From Palsa-883 sp035486355 (GTDB taxonomy: Bacteria; Pseudomonadota; Alphaproteobacteria; Acetobacterales; Acetobacteraceae): a stretch of 45,436 nucleotides of DNA. The position numbers and the translations under genes are program-made. Below, in pieces: positions 1-6,856 of the stretch. Location of the stretch: positions 1 through 45,436 of the forward strand of contig DATHNE010000052.1 in the NCBI GenBank assembly GCA_035486355.1. The letters are read 5' to 3'. Numbering within the stretch: the stretch's first letter is position 1; every line of letters begins with the position of its first letter. The notes beneath the pieces are model-generated. The model was not told where the DNA came from. It saw only the letters and a program-made list of their open reading frames with translations, and searched no databases.

Positions 1-392
1 TGGGCGATTCGCCGATCATTGGCGCGGGGTCGTATGCGGATACGCGCTATGGCGCTGCGGCGTGCACCGGGGCGGGGGAAATGACAATCCGCTGCTGCAC
101 CGCGCGGTCGATCGTGCTGTACATGAAGGCGGGGGCGAGTGTGGCAGATGCGGTATATGAGGCCACCGCGGATATGCGGGCGCTGCAAGGCGGGCTGATC
201 AGCCGCGTGACCATTCATGCCATTGATGCGAAGGGGAACCACAAGGTGGTGGCGGTGAACGGGGCAGGGGACAATGTGTACTGGCTGTGGCGTGAGGGCG
301 ATGCGAAGCCGCAATCGCTGCGGGCGGAGACGGTGGTGATCAGCGGGGTCGCGACGAAGGCGACGCCGAGTGCACGCTATGCGTCGCGCTGA
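1..392 (+). CDS. N(4)-(beta-N-acetylglucosaminyl)-L-asparaginase / isoaspartyl peptidase family protein, C-terminal part
   Basis: This is the 3' end of a gene that begins before the window; the reading frame is open from base 3. The visible part starts with GDSPIIGAGSYAD followed by GAAACTGAGE. That pattern is typical of the beta subunit of glycosylasparaginase-type Ntn hydrolases, shortly after their autocleavage Thr. These enzymes cleave themselves and then hydrolyse asparagine-linked or isoaspartyl amides. The catalytic Thr itself lies outside the window. The last 16 bases overlap the 3' end of the convergent DUF2165 gene. Family assignment is fairly secure; the substrate cannot be decided from this fragment. 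Confidence 0.8.
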   Translation, partial: GDSPIIGAGSYADTRYGAAACTGAGEMTIRCCTARSIVLYMKAGASVADAVYEATADMRALQGGLISRVTIHAIDAKGNHKVVAVNGAGDNVYWLWREGDAKPQSLRAETVVISGVATKATPSARYASR

Positions 393-865
393 TTGACGTA
401 GATCAGCACGGCCAGGATCGGCATGTAGACGCGGAAGGCGGCTTCCTGGCCGTTCCAGCTGGGGGATTGCCACATCGCGAACCACTCGCCGGCGACCACC
501 ATGAAGCCGAAGAACCAGACCAGGAACCCCAAGCCGGCACCGACATAGACGAAGCGTTTGGCGTGGTGGAATCGTTGCGGGTCTGAGCGGATCCGCGCGG
601 CCATGTTGATGGTGGCGATGGCGAAGGAGAGGCCGGTCAGGCCCTCGGCGGCGACGACGCCCCAGTAGCCAAGGGTCCAGATGGTCGGGGAGGTGATGGC
701 GTGGCTACGCAGGGCGTTGCCGGAGAAAGTGGTGTCCATACTGAGGACGTGCTGCACGAAGGCGTCGTTCGAGCCGTAGTCGATTAGGCTGTCGTCGGTG
801 ACGACGAGCGCAAACAGGGCGAGGCGGCCCACCATGACGGCTTTGACGGCGCGGGCTTCAAGCAT
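377..865 (-). CDS. DUF2165 family small integral membrane protein
   Basis: A 162-residue membrane protein with about four hydrophobic segments (roughly residues 8-25, 62-87, 103-127 and 145-158). The GEWFAMWQSPSWNGQEAAFR stretch near residues 126-145 is the conserved end of the DUF2165 family. The family has no established function. The 3' end overlaps the convergent asparaginase gene by 16 bases. The upstream side is separated from the CoA-transferase gene by about 60 bases that carry a degenerate dispersed repeat. The ATG at 865 gives the full family length. No partner is evident from context. Confidence 0.85.
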   Translation of the reverse strand: MLEARAVKAVMVGRLALFALVVTDDSLIDYGSNDAFVQHVLSMDTTFSGNALRSHAITSPTIWTLGYWGVVAAEGLTGLSFAIATINMAARIRSDPQRFHHAKRFVYVGAGLGFLVWFFGFMVVAGEWFAMWQSPSWNGQEAAFRVYMPILAVLIYVNQRDA

Positions 866-887
866 GGCCGGCTCTCATTGGCGCGAA

Positions 888-918
888 ATTGCTTCAGCGC
901 GGCGCGCCTCGCAATGAC
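888..918. repeat. Degenerate half of a dispersed 'CTCGCAATGAC' palindromic repeat
   Basis: The stretch begins attgcttc and ends cctcgcaatgac. It resembles the reverse complement of the left half of the clearer element at 40966-41054, which begins tgtcattgcgagg. It sits in the gap between the CoA-transferase stop and the DUF2165 start. Repeats of this general form are common between genes in alphaproteobacteria. This copy is short and diverged, so confidence is modest. Confidence 0.4.
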
Positions 919-925
919 CGTGGCG

Positions 926-2098
926 TTAGATCACTTTGCGGGCGCGTAGGTCGGCGATGGTCGCGGCGTGATAGCCGAGTTCGGCCAGGATTGTGTCGGT
1001 GTGCTCGCCGGGTTCCGGGGTGGGCAGGTGCACGCCCCAGGGGGTGCGACTGAGTTCCACGGCCTGGCCGATAACTTCGACATCCCCCAGCACCTTGTGC
1101 GGGACCTTGCGGGTGATGTTCAGGTGCTGCACCTGCGGATCAGCAAAGACCTGGTCGATGCCGTTGATCGGACCACACGGCACGCCAGATTCGTTTAGCA
1201 ACGCAATCCACTCGGCCGAGGTTTTGGTGCGGGTAACGGCGTTGATCTCCTCGGCGAGGTCGCGTCGGTTCTTTGACCGGTCCGCATTCGTGACGAAGCG
1301 TGGGTCGGTCGCCATTTGTGGTTTGCCGATCACCTTGCTGAAGCGGCGGTAGATCGCATCGCCTGACGCGCCGATATTGAAGTGGCCGTCCTTGGTGACA
1401 TAGACGCCGGTGGGCATCGAGGTCGGGTGATCGTTGCCAGCCTGGCCCGCGACTTCATGTGCGATGGTCCAGCGCGCCGCCTGGAAATCCAGCATGGCGA
1501 TCTGCGCGGCCAGCAGGTTGCTTTGCACCCACTGGCCCTCGCCGGAGACCTCACGCTCCAGCAGCGCGACCAGGATGCCCATGGCGCAGAAGATGCCGGC
1601 GGTCAGATCGGCGACCGGGATACCGACACGCATCGGGCCATGGCCGGGTTCGCCGGTGATCGACATCAGGCCGCCGAGGCCTTGCGCGATCTGGTCGAAG
1701 CCGGGGCGTTCGCGGTACGGGCCGTCCTGGCCGAAGCCGGAGATGGAGCCGTAGACGATGCGTGGGTTCACCTGCTTCAACGACTCGTAATCGATGCCCA
1801 GACGGAATTTCACATCGGGGCGATAGTTCTCAATCACCACGTCCGCGTTGGCGACCAACTTCTTCAGGATCGCGACGCCCTCTGGCGCTTTCAGGTTGAG
1901 CTGCAGGCTGCGTTTGTTGCGGTGCAGGTTCTGGAAGTCGGGGCCGTGACGTTCGCCGCCCATGCCGGAGTCACCTTCCGGGCTTTCCACCTTGATCACG
2001 TCGGCACCCCAATCGGCCAGCATGCGCGCGCAGGTCGGGCCAGCGCGCACGCGCGACAGGTCGATTACTTTGAAGCGGGCGAGTGGCGTGGCCTTCAT
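926..2098 (-). CDS. CaiB/BaiF family CoA-transferase (class III)
   Basis: A 390-residue protein of normal length for class III CoA-transferases, which move CoA between carboxylic acids through an aspartyl-anhydride intermediate. The N-terminus has the family pattern VIDLSRVRAGP and GADVIKVE. The catalytic Asp is Asp164 in GIPVADLTAG, aligning with Asp169 of formyl-CoA transferase. VYGSISGFGQDGP and the C-terminal GVPCGPIN block are also conserved. The start ATG overlaps the rpiB stop by 4 bases (ATGA), so the two are translationally coupled in a leftward operon headed by the LLM monooxygenase. Substrate is unknown; context suggests activation of an organic acid formed in the same catabolic module. 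Confidence 0.9.
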   Translation of the reverse strand: MKATPLARFKVIDLSRVRAGPTCARMLADWGADVIKVESPEGDSGMGGERHGPDFQNLHRNKRSLQLNLKAPEGVAILKKLVANADVVIENYRPDVKFRLGIDYESLKQVNPRIVYGSISGFGQDGPYRERPGFDQIAQGLGGLMSITGEPGHGPMRVGIPVADLTAGIFCAMGILVALLEREVSGEGQWVQSNLLAAQIAMLDFQAARWTIAHEVAGQAGNDHPTSMPTGVYVTKDGHFNIGASGDAIYRRFSKVIGKPQMATDPRFVTNADRSKNRRDLAEEINAVTRTKTSAEWIALLNESGVPCGPINGIDQVFADPQVQHLNITRKVPHKVLGDVEVIGQAVELSRTPWGVHLPTPEPGEHTDTILAELGYHAATIADLRARKVI

Positions 2099-2538
2099 GA
2101 TGCCTCCATGGCAGCGAGCTTAGCGACGCGGCGGCGGAAATCCGCCTCGGTCGAGAATGTGGCGGCGAGATAGATATCGACAAGGTCGCGCGCGAGCCAG
2201 GGGCCGACGATCTGCGCGCCAATGCACATCACATTCACGTCGTCGTGCTCGACCGCCTGGTGCGCGGAATGGGCATCGTGCAGCACCGCGGCGCGGATAC
2301 CCTTTACCTTGTTGGCGGCGATCGCGGCGCCGACGCCGGTGCCGCAGACCATGATGCCACGTTCGGCGGCACCGGACAGCACGCGCGCGGTCAGCGCTTG
2401 GGCGATGTCGGGAAAATCGACCGGAGCGGGATCGAAGCTGCCGACATCGGCCACGTCGTGGCCGGCGGTGCGCAGATGGGTAGTGACCTCCTGCTTCACC
2501 GCGAAGCCGGCGTGGTCAGAACCGATGACAAGTTTCAC
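2095..2538 (-). CDS. rpiB: Ribose-5-phosphate isomerase B (RpiB/LacA/LacB family)
   Basis: A 147-residue cytosolic sugar-phosphate isomerase interconverting ribose 5-phosphate and ribulose 5-phosphate; some relatives act on allose 6-phosphate or other pentose and erythritol phosphates. The N-terminus IGSDHAGF holds the phosphate-binding His9. The active-site Cys65 sits in GIMVCGTGVGAAIAANK, and the DVNVMCIGAQ segment is also conserved. The gene lies 11 bases after the LLM monooxygenase and overlaps the CoA-transferase by 4 bases, so the three are probably co-transcribed. That placement with catabolic enzymes hints at a sugar-derived substrate other than ribose 5-phosphate, but this is inference. 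Confidence 0.92.
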   Translation of the reverse strand: MKLVIGSDHAGFAVKQEVTTHLRTAGHDVADVGSFDPAPVDFPDIAQALTARVLSGAAERGIMVCGTGVGAAIAANKVKGIRAAVLHDAHSAHQAVEHDDVNVMCIGAQIVGPWLARDLVDIYLAATFSTEADFRRRVAKLAAMEAS

Positions 2539-2549
2539 GCGATGCGCTC

Positions 2550-3641
2550 CTACTCGGCGGCCCGCACGGTGCCGCGCTGCCGGGCGATCAGCGCGCGCGT
2601 TAGCGGCAGCAGGTCACGGCCATAGTCAATCGCATCCTGCAACGGATCGAAACCGCGGATCAGGAAAGTGGTGACACCCAGGTCGTAATATTCCACCATT
2701 GCCTCGGCGACCTGGCGCGGCGTGCCGACCAGGCTGGTGGTGTTGCCGCGCGCCCCCGACACCGCGGCGGCGCCGGTCCACAGGCGCTGGTCCAATCGCT
2801 CGCCGGCGGCGGCGGCGGCCAGTAGGCGGCGCGAGCCTTCGTTGGGCGGCGCATGATCGCTGATCTTCAGCGCGTCCTTGCGGCGCAGCTCCACGATGCG
2901 CGCCTTGATCTGTTCGGCGCGTGCCCACGCGGCATCCTCGGTCGGCGCCAGGATCGGACGCAGCGACAGGCTGAACTGAACGATGCGTCCATGCAGTGCG
3001 GCAGCGGCACGCACGCGGGCGATGATCTCGCGGGTCTGTGCGTGCGTTTCGCCCCACAGCGCGTAGACATCGGCGTGCTTGCCGGCGACCTCGATCGCGG
3101 CATCTGACGCCCCACCGAAATAGATCGGGATGTGCGGGGACTGCACGCAGCGCACGGCACAGGAGGCGCCCTCGAACTGGTAGTAGCGGCCGTCATGGGT
3201 GGCCGGCGCGGCGCCGGTCCAGATCCGCTTCAAGATGTCGAGGTATTCATCGGTACGGGCGTAGCGTTCGTCCTTTGCCAGATAGTCGCCGTCGCGTCGC
3301 TGATCGGTGTCGTCACCGCCGGAGATCACGTGCAGCGCCAGGCGGCCATTGGTGAGCTGATCGAGCGTGGCAAGCTGGCGCGCGGCGAGGGTGGGTGCAA
3401 CGAAGCCGGGCCGGTGCGCGAGCAGGAAGCCCAGACGTTCGGTGCAGGCAGCGGCATGGGCGGCGACCAGGAAGCCGTCGGGCGCGTCGGAGAAATAGCC
3501 CACCAGCACACGATCGAAGCCACCTGCCTCGGACGCCTGCGCGAAGTCGCGAATGTAGTCGCGGTCGAACACGATGGGTGCAGGCGGATGGATTTCCGAC
3601 TGCTGGCGGTGGTGGATCATGCCGATGAACGAGACGTCCAT
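2550..3641 (-). CDS. LLM class flavin-dependent oxidoreductase (SsuD-like)
   Basis: A 363-residue luciferase-like monooxygenase close in length and motifs to SsuD-type FMNH2-dependent alkanesulfonate monooxygenases. The block ISGGDDTDQRRDGD followed by KDERYARTDEYL is characteristic of this subgroup. The C-terminal TSLVGTPRQVAEAMVEYYDLG and FLIRGFDPLQDA segments complete the TIM-barrel family pattern. It would use reduced flavin, supplied by a separate reductase, and O2 to oxidise a small substrate, possibly a sulfonate. It starts 120 bases from the divergent TauD-like dioxygenase, an enzyme type often used for sulfonates, so the two may share a regulatory region. Actual substrate is not determined. 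Confidence 0.88.
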   Translation of the reverse strand: MDVSFIGMIHHRQQSEIHPPAPIVFDRDYIRDFAQASEAGGFDRVLVGYFSDAPDGFLVAAHAAACTERLGFLLAHRPGFVAPTLAARQLATLDQLTNGRLALHVISGGDDTDQRRDGDYLAKDERYARTDEYLDILKRIWTGAAPATHDGRYYQFEGASCAVRCVQSPHIPIYFGGASDAAIEVAGKHADVYALWGETHAQTREIIARVRAAAALHGRIVQFSLSLRPILAPTEDAAWARAEQIKARIVELRRKDALKISDHAPPNEGSRRLLAAAAAGERLDQRLWTGAAAVSGARGNTTSLVGTPRQVAEAMVEYYDLGVTTFLIRGFDPLQDAIDYGRDLLPLTRALIARQRGTVRAAE

Positions 3642-3761
3642 CCTGTCACCCCTGGTTGGCTAGACCGGTTGGCTGGTCCGGGCGCATCTTCCCATGCCGC
3701 CGGATCGGAGTCACGATCGTACCAAGCGGCGCTTTCGACCGCGCTCCGGAGGACATATCCG

Positions 3762-4637
3762 ATGAACATGATCCGCAATGCACCTTATCGCCATATCGAG
3801 ACGCACAAGCTGGCCGGCTCGCTCGGCGCCGAGGTGTCCGGCGTGAACCTGGCCGAGGATCTGCCGGATGACGTACTGGCGGAAGTCCGCGCCGCTCTGC
3901 TGGAGAATCTCGTGATCGTGTTCCGCGATCAGGATCTGTCGCCGGACCGGCAGTTGGCGTTCGCACGGCGCTGGGGGGACATCCACCTGCACCCATTCAT
4001 GGTTGGGATGGAGGACCATCCCGAGGTGCTGCGCATCGTGAAGACGCCGCAGGACAAGAAGAATTTCGGTGGGTCGTGGCATACGGACCAGATGTTCTCG
4101 CCGGCGCCGGCGTTGGGCACGATGCTGTATGCGGTGGAGGTGCCGTCGGTGGGCGGCGACACGATGTTTACCAATCAATATCTGGCGTACGACGCGCTGT
4201 CGGATGGGATGAAGGCGATGATCGCCGACCTGAAGACGCTGTGCGTCGGGGATAATTTCAAGAAGAACGCCGGGAAGTCACGCAAGGAGATGTATGCGCG
4301 GCAGATGAGCCAGATGGTGGTGAAGGATCCGGGGGATGTGCAGACGACCAGCGTGCATCCGCTGGTGCGCACGCACCCGGAGACGGGGCGCAAGGCGCTG
4401 TATATCGGCGGGCATGTGCAACATTTTGATGGCATGACGGATGAGGAAAGCCAGCCGTTGATCGAGTATCTGATGCGGCATTCCATCCGGCCGGAGTTCG
4501 TGTGCCGCGTGAAGTGGGAGAAGGGGTCCCTGACGTTCTGGGACAATCGGTGCACGCAGCATTTCGCGGTCAATGATTATCCGGCGGAGACCCGGATCAT
4601 GCACCGGGTGACGGTGTGTGGGGATATGCCGTTCTGA
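3762..4637 (+). CDS. TauD/TfdA family Fe(II)/2-oxoglutarate-dependent dioxygenase
   Basis: A 291-residue cytosolic dioxygenase that would couple 2-oxoglutarate decarboxylation to oxidation of a substrate such as taurine, another sulfonate or a phenoxyacetate-type acid. The iron ligands are visible: the HxD pair His107/Asp109 in SWHTDQMF and the distal His281 in IMHRVTV. Residues around Arg272-Arg282 fit the 2-oxoglutarate site. The frame is open much further upstream, but the ATG at 3762 is preceded by GGAGG at 3748-3752 with 9-base spacing, and the protein from here has family length. It diverges from the LLM monooxygenase and ends at a strong hairpin. Confidence 0.93.
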   Translation: MNMIRNAPYRHIETHKLAGSLGAEVSGVNLAEDLPDDVLAEVRAALLENLVIVFRDQDLSPDRQLAFARRWGDIHLHPFMVGMEDHPEVLRIVKTPQDKKNFGGSWHTDQMFSPAPALGTMLYAVEVPSVGGDTMFTNQYLAYDALSDGMKAMIADLKTLCVGDNFKKNAGKSRKEMYARQMSQMVVKDPGDVQTTSVHPLVRTHPETGRKALYIGGHVQHFDGMTDEESQPLIEYLMRHSIRPEFVCRVKWEKGSLTFWDNRCTQHFAVNDYPAETRIMHRVTVCGDMPF

Positions 4638-4643
4638 TCAGAG

Positions 4644-4673
4644 CGTCATGCCGGGCGAAGGCCCGGCATGACG
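4644..4673. terminator. 13-bp perfect inverted repeat, probable bidirectional terminator
   Basis: Arms cgtcatgccgggc (4644-4656) and gcccggcatgacg (4661-4673) pair perfectly around a gaag loop. The hairpin sits between the stop of the TauD-like gene and the stop of the convergent VOC gene. There is no clear T-tract, so it may equally be a REP-like palindrome. The location is what is expected of a shared transcription stop. Confidence 0.7.
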
Positions 4674-4695
4674 GCGTTTGCGCCTGCGTGGGTGG

Positions 4696-5235
4696 TTAGT
4701 TCGCGAGGCGGGCGGCGACTTTGGCGGCGAAGGTTTCCCTTGGCATGAAGCCAGGGGACTTCGCGCAGGTGGCTTCCGTTTCGTGCAGGATCTGGTCGTC
4801 GGACTTGCTCAGGTCCAGCGTTTCGCCATGCGGCTGCGGCACGTAGAACGGCGTGTGCATGTAGGCTTCCAGCCGGTTGCCCTCGGGGTCGAGGAAATAG
4901 ATCGACCAGGCGTTGCCGTGGCTGACCGTGCGCATCGCCGTGGCGCCATTCGCCAGCGCGCGCTGATGCACCTCCCGCAGTTCCGCTAGCGAATTGATCA
5001 GGAAGGACACCTGGTTGATGGGGTTGAAGCCATTGTCCTCGGGCCGGCCGGTCACCAGCACCACCTGGTGATGCTCGTCGGGATCAGCACTCATGAACGT
5101 GAGATACGTGCCAGAACCGGGGTCGCCTTCGTCGGTGACCATCAGCCCCAGCACGTCTTCGTAAAACTTTACCATCTTCGCGCGGTCACGCACGAAGATG
5201 CCCATATGCGCCAGCCGGGCGCGGATCGCGGTCAT
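4696..5235 (-). CDS. VOC family protein (glyoxalase / extradiol dioxygenase-like)
   Basis: A 179-residue vicinal-oxygen-chelate protein. The N-terminal LAHMGIFVRD supplies the first metal ligand His10. A central EHHQVVLVTG strand and the C-terminal YFLDPEGNRLEAY, containing the usual Glu ligand, complete the fold. Members are metal-dependent lyases, isomerases or ring-cleaving dioxygenases; the single VOC module here is closer to the small catechol-2,3-dioxygenase-like proteins. A C-terminal extension of about 50 residues (from PQPHGETLDL) is unusual for a minimal VOC protein. It overlaps the upstream VOC gene by 4 bases and is last in the leftward Mo-hydroxylase operon, so it probably acts on a product of those oxidations. 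Confidence 0.88.
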   Translation of the reverse strand: MTAIRARLAHMGIFVRDRAKMVKFYEDVLGLMVTDEGDPGSGTYLTFMSADPDEHHQVVLVTGRPEDNGFNPINQVSFLINSLAELREVHQRALANGATAMRTVSHGNAWSIYFLDPEGNRLEAYMHTPFYVPQPHGETLDLSKSDDQILHETEATCAKSPGFMPRETFAAKVAARLAN

Positions 5236-5633
5236 GCGCGGGCCTCCGTCTCCTCGGGGGGGAAGTTCATCTCGATCGCGATGCCGTCAGGATCGAGATA
5301 GAACAACTGCGTCATGTTCATGCGCGGCAGCACGCGTTCCTCGTACTTGATCTTGTGCTGCATCAGCTTGGACCGCATTTCCTTCAGCCCAGTGCTGGCG
5401 AAGGCGATGTGATCCAGCCGCCCTGTCTCGGGCTTCTCCGGCAGTGGCTTGTCACCCTGACGGTTGTGGATCAGGTGCACCGTGGGGATGCCGCTGCAGT
5501 ACAGCCAGTAGCCCTCGAAGGCGAGCGGCGGCCGATCACCGACCGTCAGGCCGACGATGTCGGTGTAGAAATCCTTGGTCGCTTCCAGGTCCTTGGTCAG
5601 GATGGTGAAGTGGTTCAGTGATTGCGCGGGCAT
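5232..5633 (-). CDS. VOC family protein
   Basis: A 133-residue single-module VOC protein. LNHFTILTKDLEATKDFY carries the first His ligand (His8), RLDHIAFA the second, and FYLDPDGIAIEMNF the Glu ligand. These are the three metal-binding positions of glyoxalase I and extradiol dioxygenase relatives. It is translationally coupled (4-base overlap) to the second VOC gene and lies 12 bases downstream of the acyl-CoA-dehydrogenase-like gene. Two adjacent single-module VOC proteins could form a heterodimeric enzyme, but the sequence alone does not show this. Reaction unknown. Confidence 0.88.
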   Translation of the reverse strand: MPAQSLNHFTILTKDLEATKDFYTDIVGLTVGDRPPLAFEGYWLYCSGIPTVHLIHNRQGDKPLPEKPETGRLDHIAFASTGLKEMRSKLMQHKIKYEERVLPRMNMTQLFYLDPDGIAIEMNFPPEETEARA

Positions 5634-5645
5634 CTTCGTTCTCCA

Positions 5646-6791
5646 TCAGAACTGATTTTCGGGGTTTAGGCCGAAGAGGAGCTGGCCGCAGGTTTCGAAG
5701 TGCAGTTGGCGGCCCTGGGATTGCTGCGCCACGGTGTGCATGTCGCGCAGCCGTTGCTCGAACGGATTGGCTTCGAACACGGCGGCTGATCCGGTGGCGT
5801 GGTACAGCGTGTTCACCGTCTCGCGTGCCTGGGTGATGGCCCAGGTGGAGGCGAGGCGGATCATCGTGCGGTCTTCCGTGGTCTGCGCGCCGGAGCGTTC
5901 CACATTGGCCCAGGCGTCGTTGTGCACCTGATGCAGTAACGCACGCGCGGACCGCACGCGGGCCTCGGCCTGCGCCAGTTGCGACTGCACCACATTGTTC
6001 TCACGCATCGGCCGCGTGGCGCCGCGCGAGGTCTTGTTCGCCGGCAGCTCCAGGAAGTCGTTGATCGTGGCGCGCGCAATGCCCAACGCCACACCGGCAA
6101 AGCCGGCGGAATAGAGCTGATTGGAGGTAAAACGATACAGCAGGCCTTGTTCGCGCCGCTCGGCGGGGTCGTCGCGGGACAGGGTGTGGTGGTCGGGCAC
6201 GAACAGATTCTCGACGACGTATTCGTCGCTGCCGGTGCCGCGCAGGCCGATCGTGTGCCAGATGTCGTTCATACGCACGCTGGATTTCGGGAACAGCATG
6301 GTACGTTCCCGCGTGCGGCCCGCAACCTTCATATGCGCGCCGAGCCAGCTCGCGTGATGGCTGCCGCTGGCGAAGCGCCAGGTGCCACTGATGCGATAGC
6401 CACCCTCGACCGGGTGCGCTTCATAGGGGGCGCCGGGCGGACCCCAGGCCAGGATTCCCGTTGCGGGGCCGAAGATTTCGCGCGCGGCCTCCTCGCCCAG
6501 ATAGGCGGCGGACATGGCACACCCGTTGTTCTGGCCAACGCACCAGGCCACCGACGCGTCGGCCTGCGCCAACGCCTCGGTCACTTGCGAGAAGATCACC
6601 GGCCGCAGTTCGGCGCCCCCCAACGACCGAGGCTGCAACAGGCGGAAGAAACCCTCATCCATCAGCCGCTGCACAATCGCCGCCGGCAGCTCGCGCTGGT
6701 CATCGATACGCGCCGACGCAGCCGCTATCGCCGGCGCCAGCGCACGGGCGCGCGCGATGAAATCACTCTCCTGCGTCGTCGCGATATCCAT
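5646..6791 (-). CDS. Acyl-CoA dehydrogenase-fold protein, probable flavin-dependent monooxygenase (HpaH/HsaA/DszC type)
   Basis: A 381-residue protein with the acyl-CoA dehydrogenase fold. The N-terminal helical part has EGFFRLLQPRSLGGAEL, the beta domain has GYRISGTWRFASGSHHASW, and the helical C-terminus follows. The FASG and GLRGTGSDEYVV patterns resemble two-component aromatic hydroxylases of the HsaA/HpaH/DszC group more than true acyl-CoA dehydrogenases, because the usual catalytic-Glu region near the C-terminus is replaced by DMHTVAQQSQGRQLHFE. Such enzymes take reduced flavin from a partner reductase. The frame is open far upstream, but the ATG at 6791 gives the usual N-terminus. It lies 65 bases after the Mo-hydroxylase gene in the same leftward operon. 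Confidence 0.85.
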   Translation of the reverse strand: MDIATTQESDFIARARALAPAIAAASARIDDQRELPAAIVQRLMDEGFFRLLQPRSLGGAELRPVIFSQVTEALAQADASVAWCVGQNNGCAMSAAYLGEEAAREIFGPATGILAWGPPGAPYEAHPVEGGYRISGTWRFASGSHHASWLGAHMKVAGRTRERTMLFPKSSVRMNDIWHTIGLRGTGSDEYVVENLFVPDHHTLSRDDPAERREQGLLYRFTSNQLYSAGFAGVALGIARATINDFLELPANKTSRGATRPMRENNVVQSQLAQAEARVRSARALLHQVHNDAWANVERSGAQTTEDRTMIRLASTWAITQARETVNTLYHATGSAAVFEANPFEQRLRDMHTVAQQSQGRQLHFETCGQLLFGLNPENQF

Positions 6792-6856
6792 CAGTTCCGC
6801 CCTTCGGCCGGCGCCGTCCTGCAGCGCGGCGCGGTTCAGGCCAGGATCAGGCCGGC

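Noticed and set aside
1382..2173. 263-codon plus-strand frame antisense to the CoA-transferase
   Set aside because: The CoA-transferase has all catalytic motifs; the opposite frame shows none.
3132..3761. N-terminal extension of the TauD-like gene
   Set aside because: It is antisense to the LLM monooxygenase, and a strong ribosome-binding site precedes the ATG at 3762.
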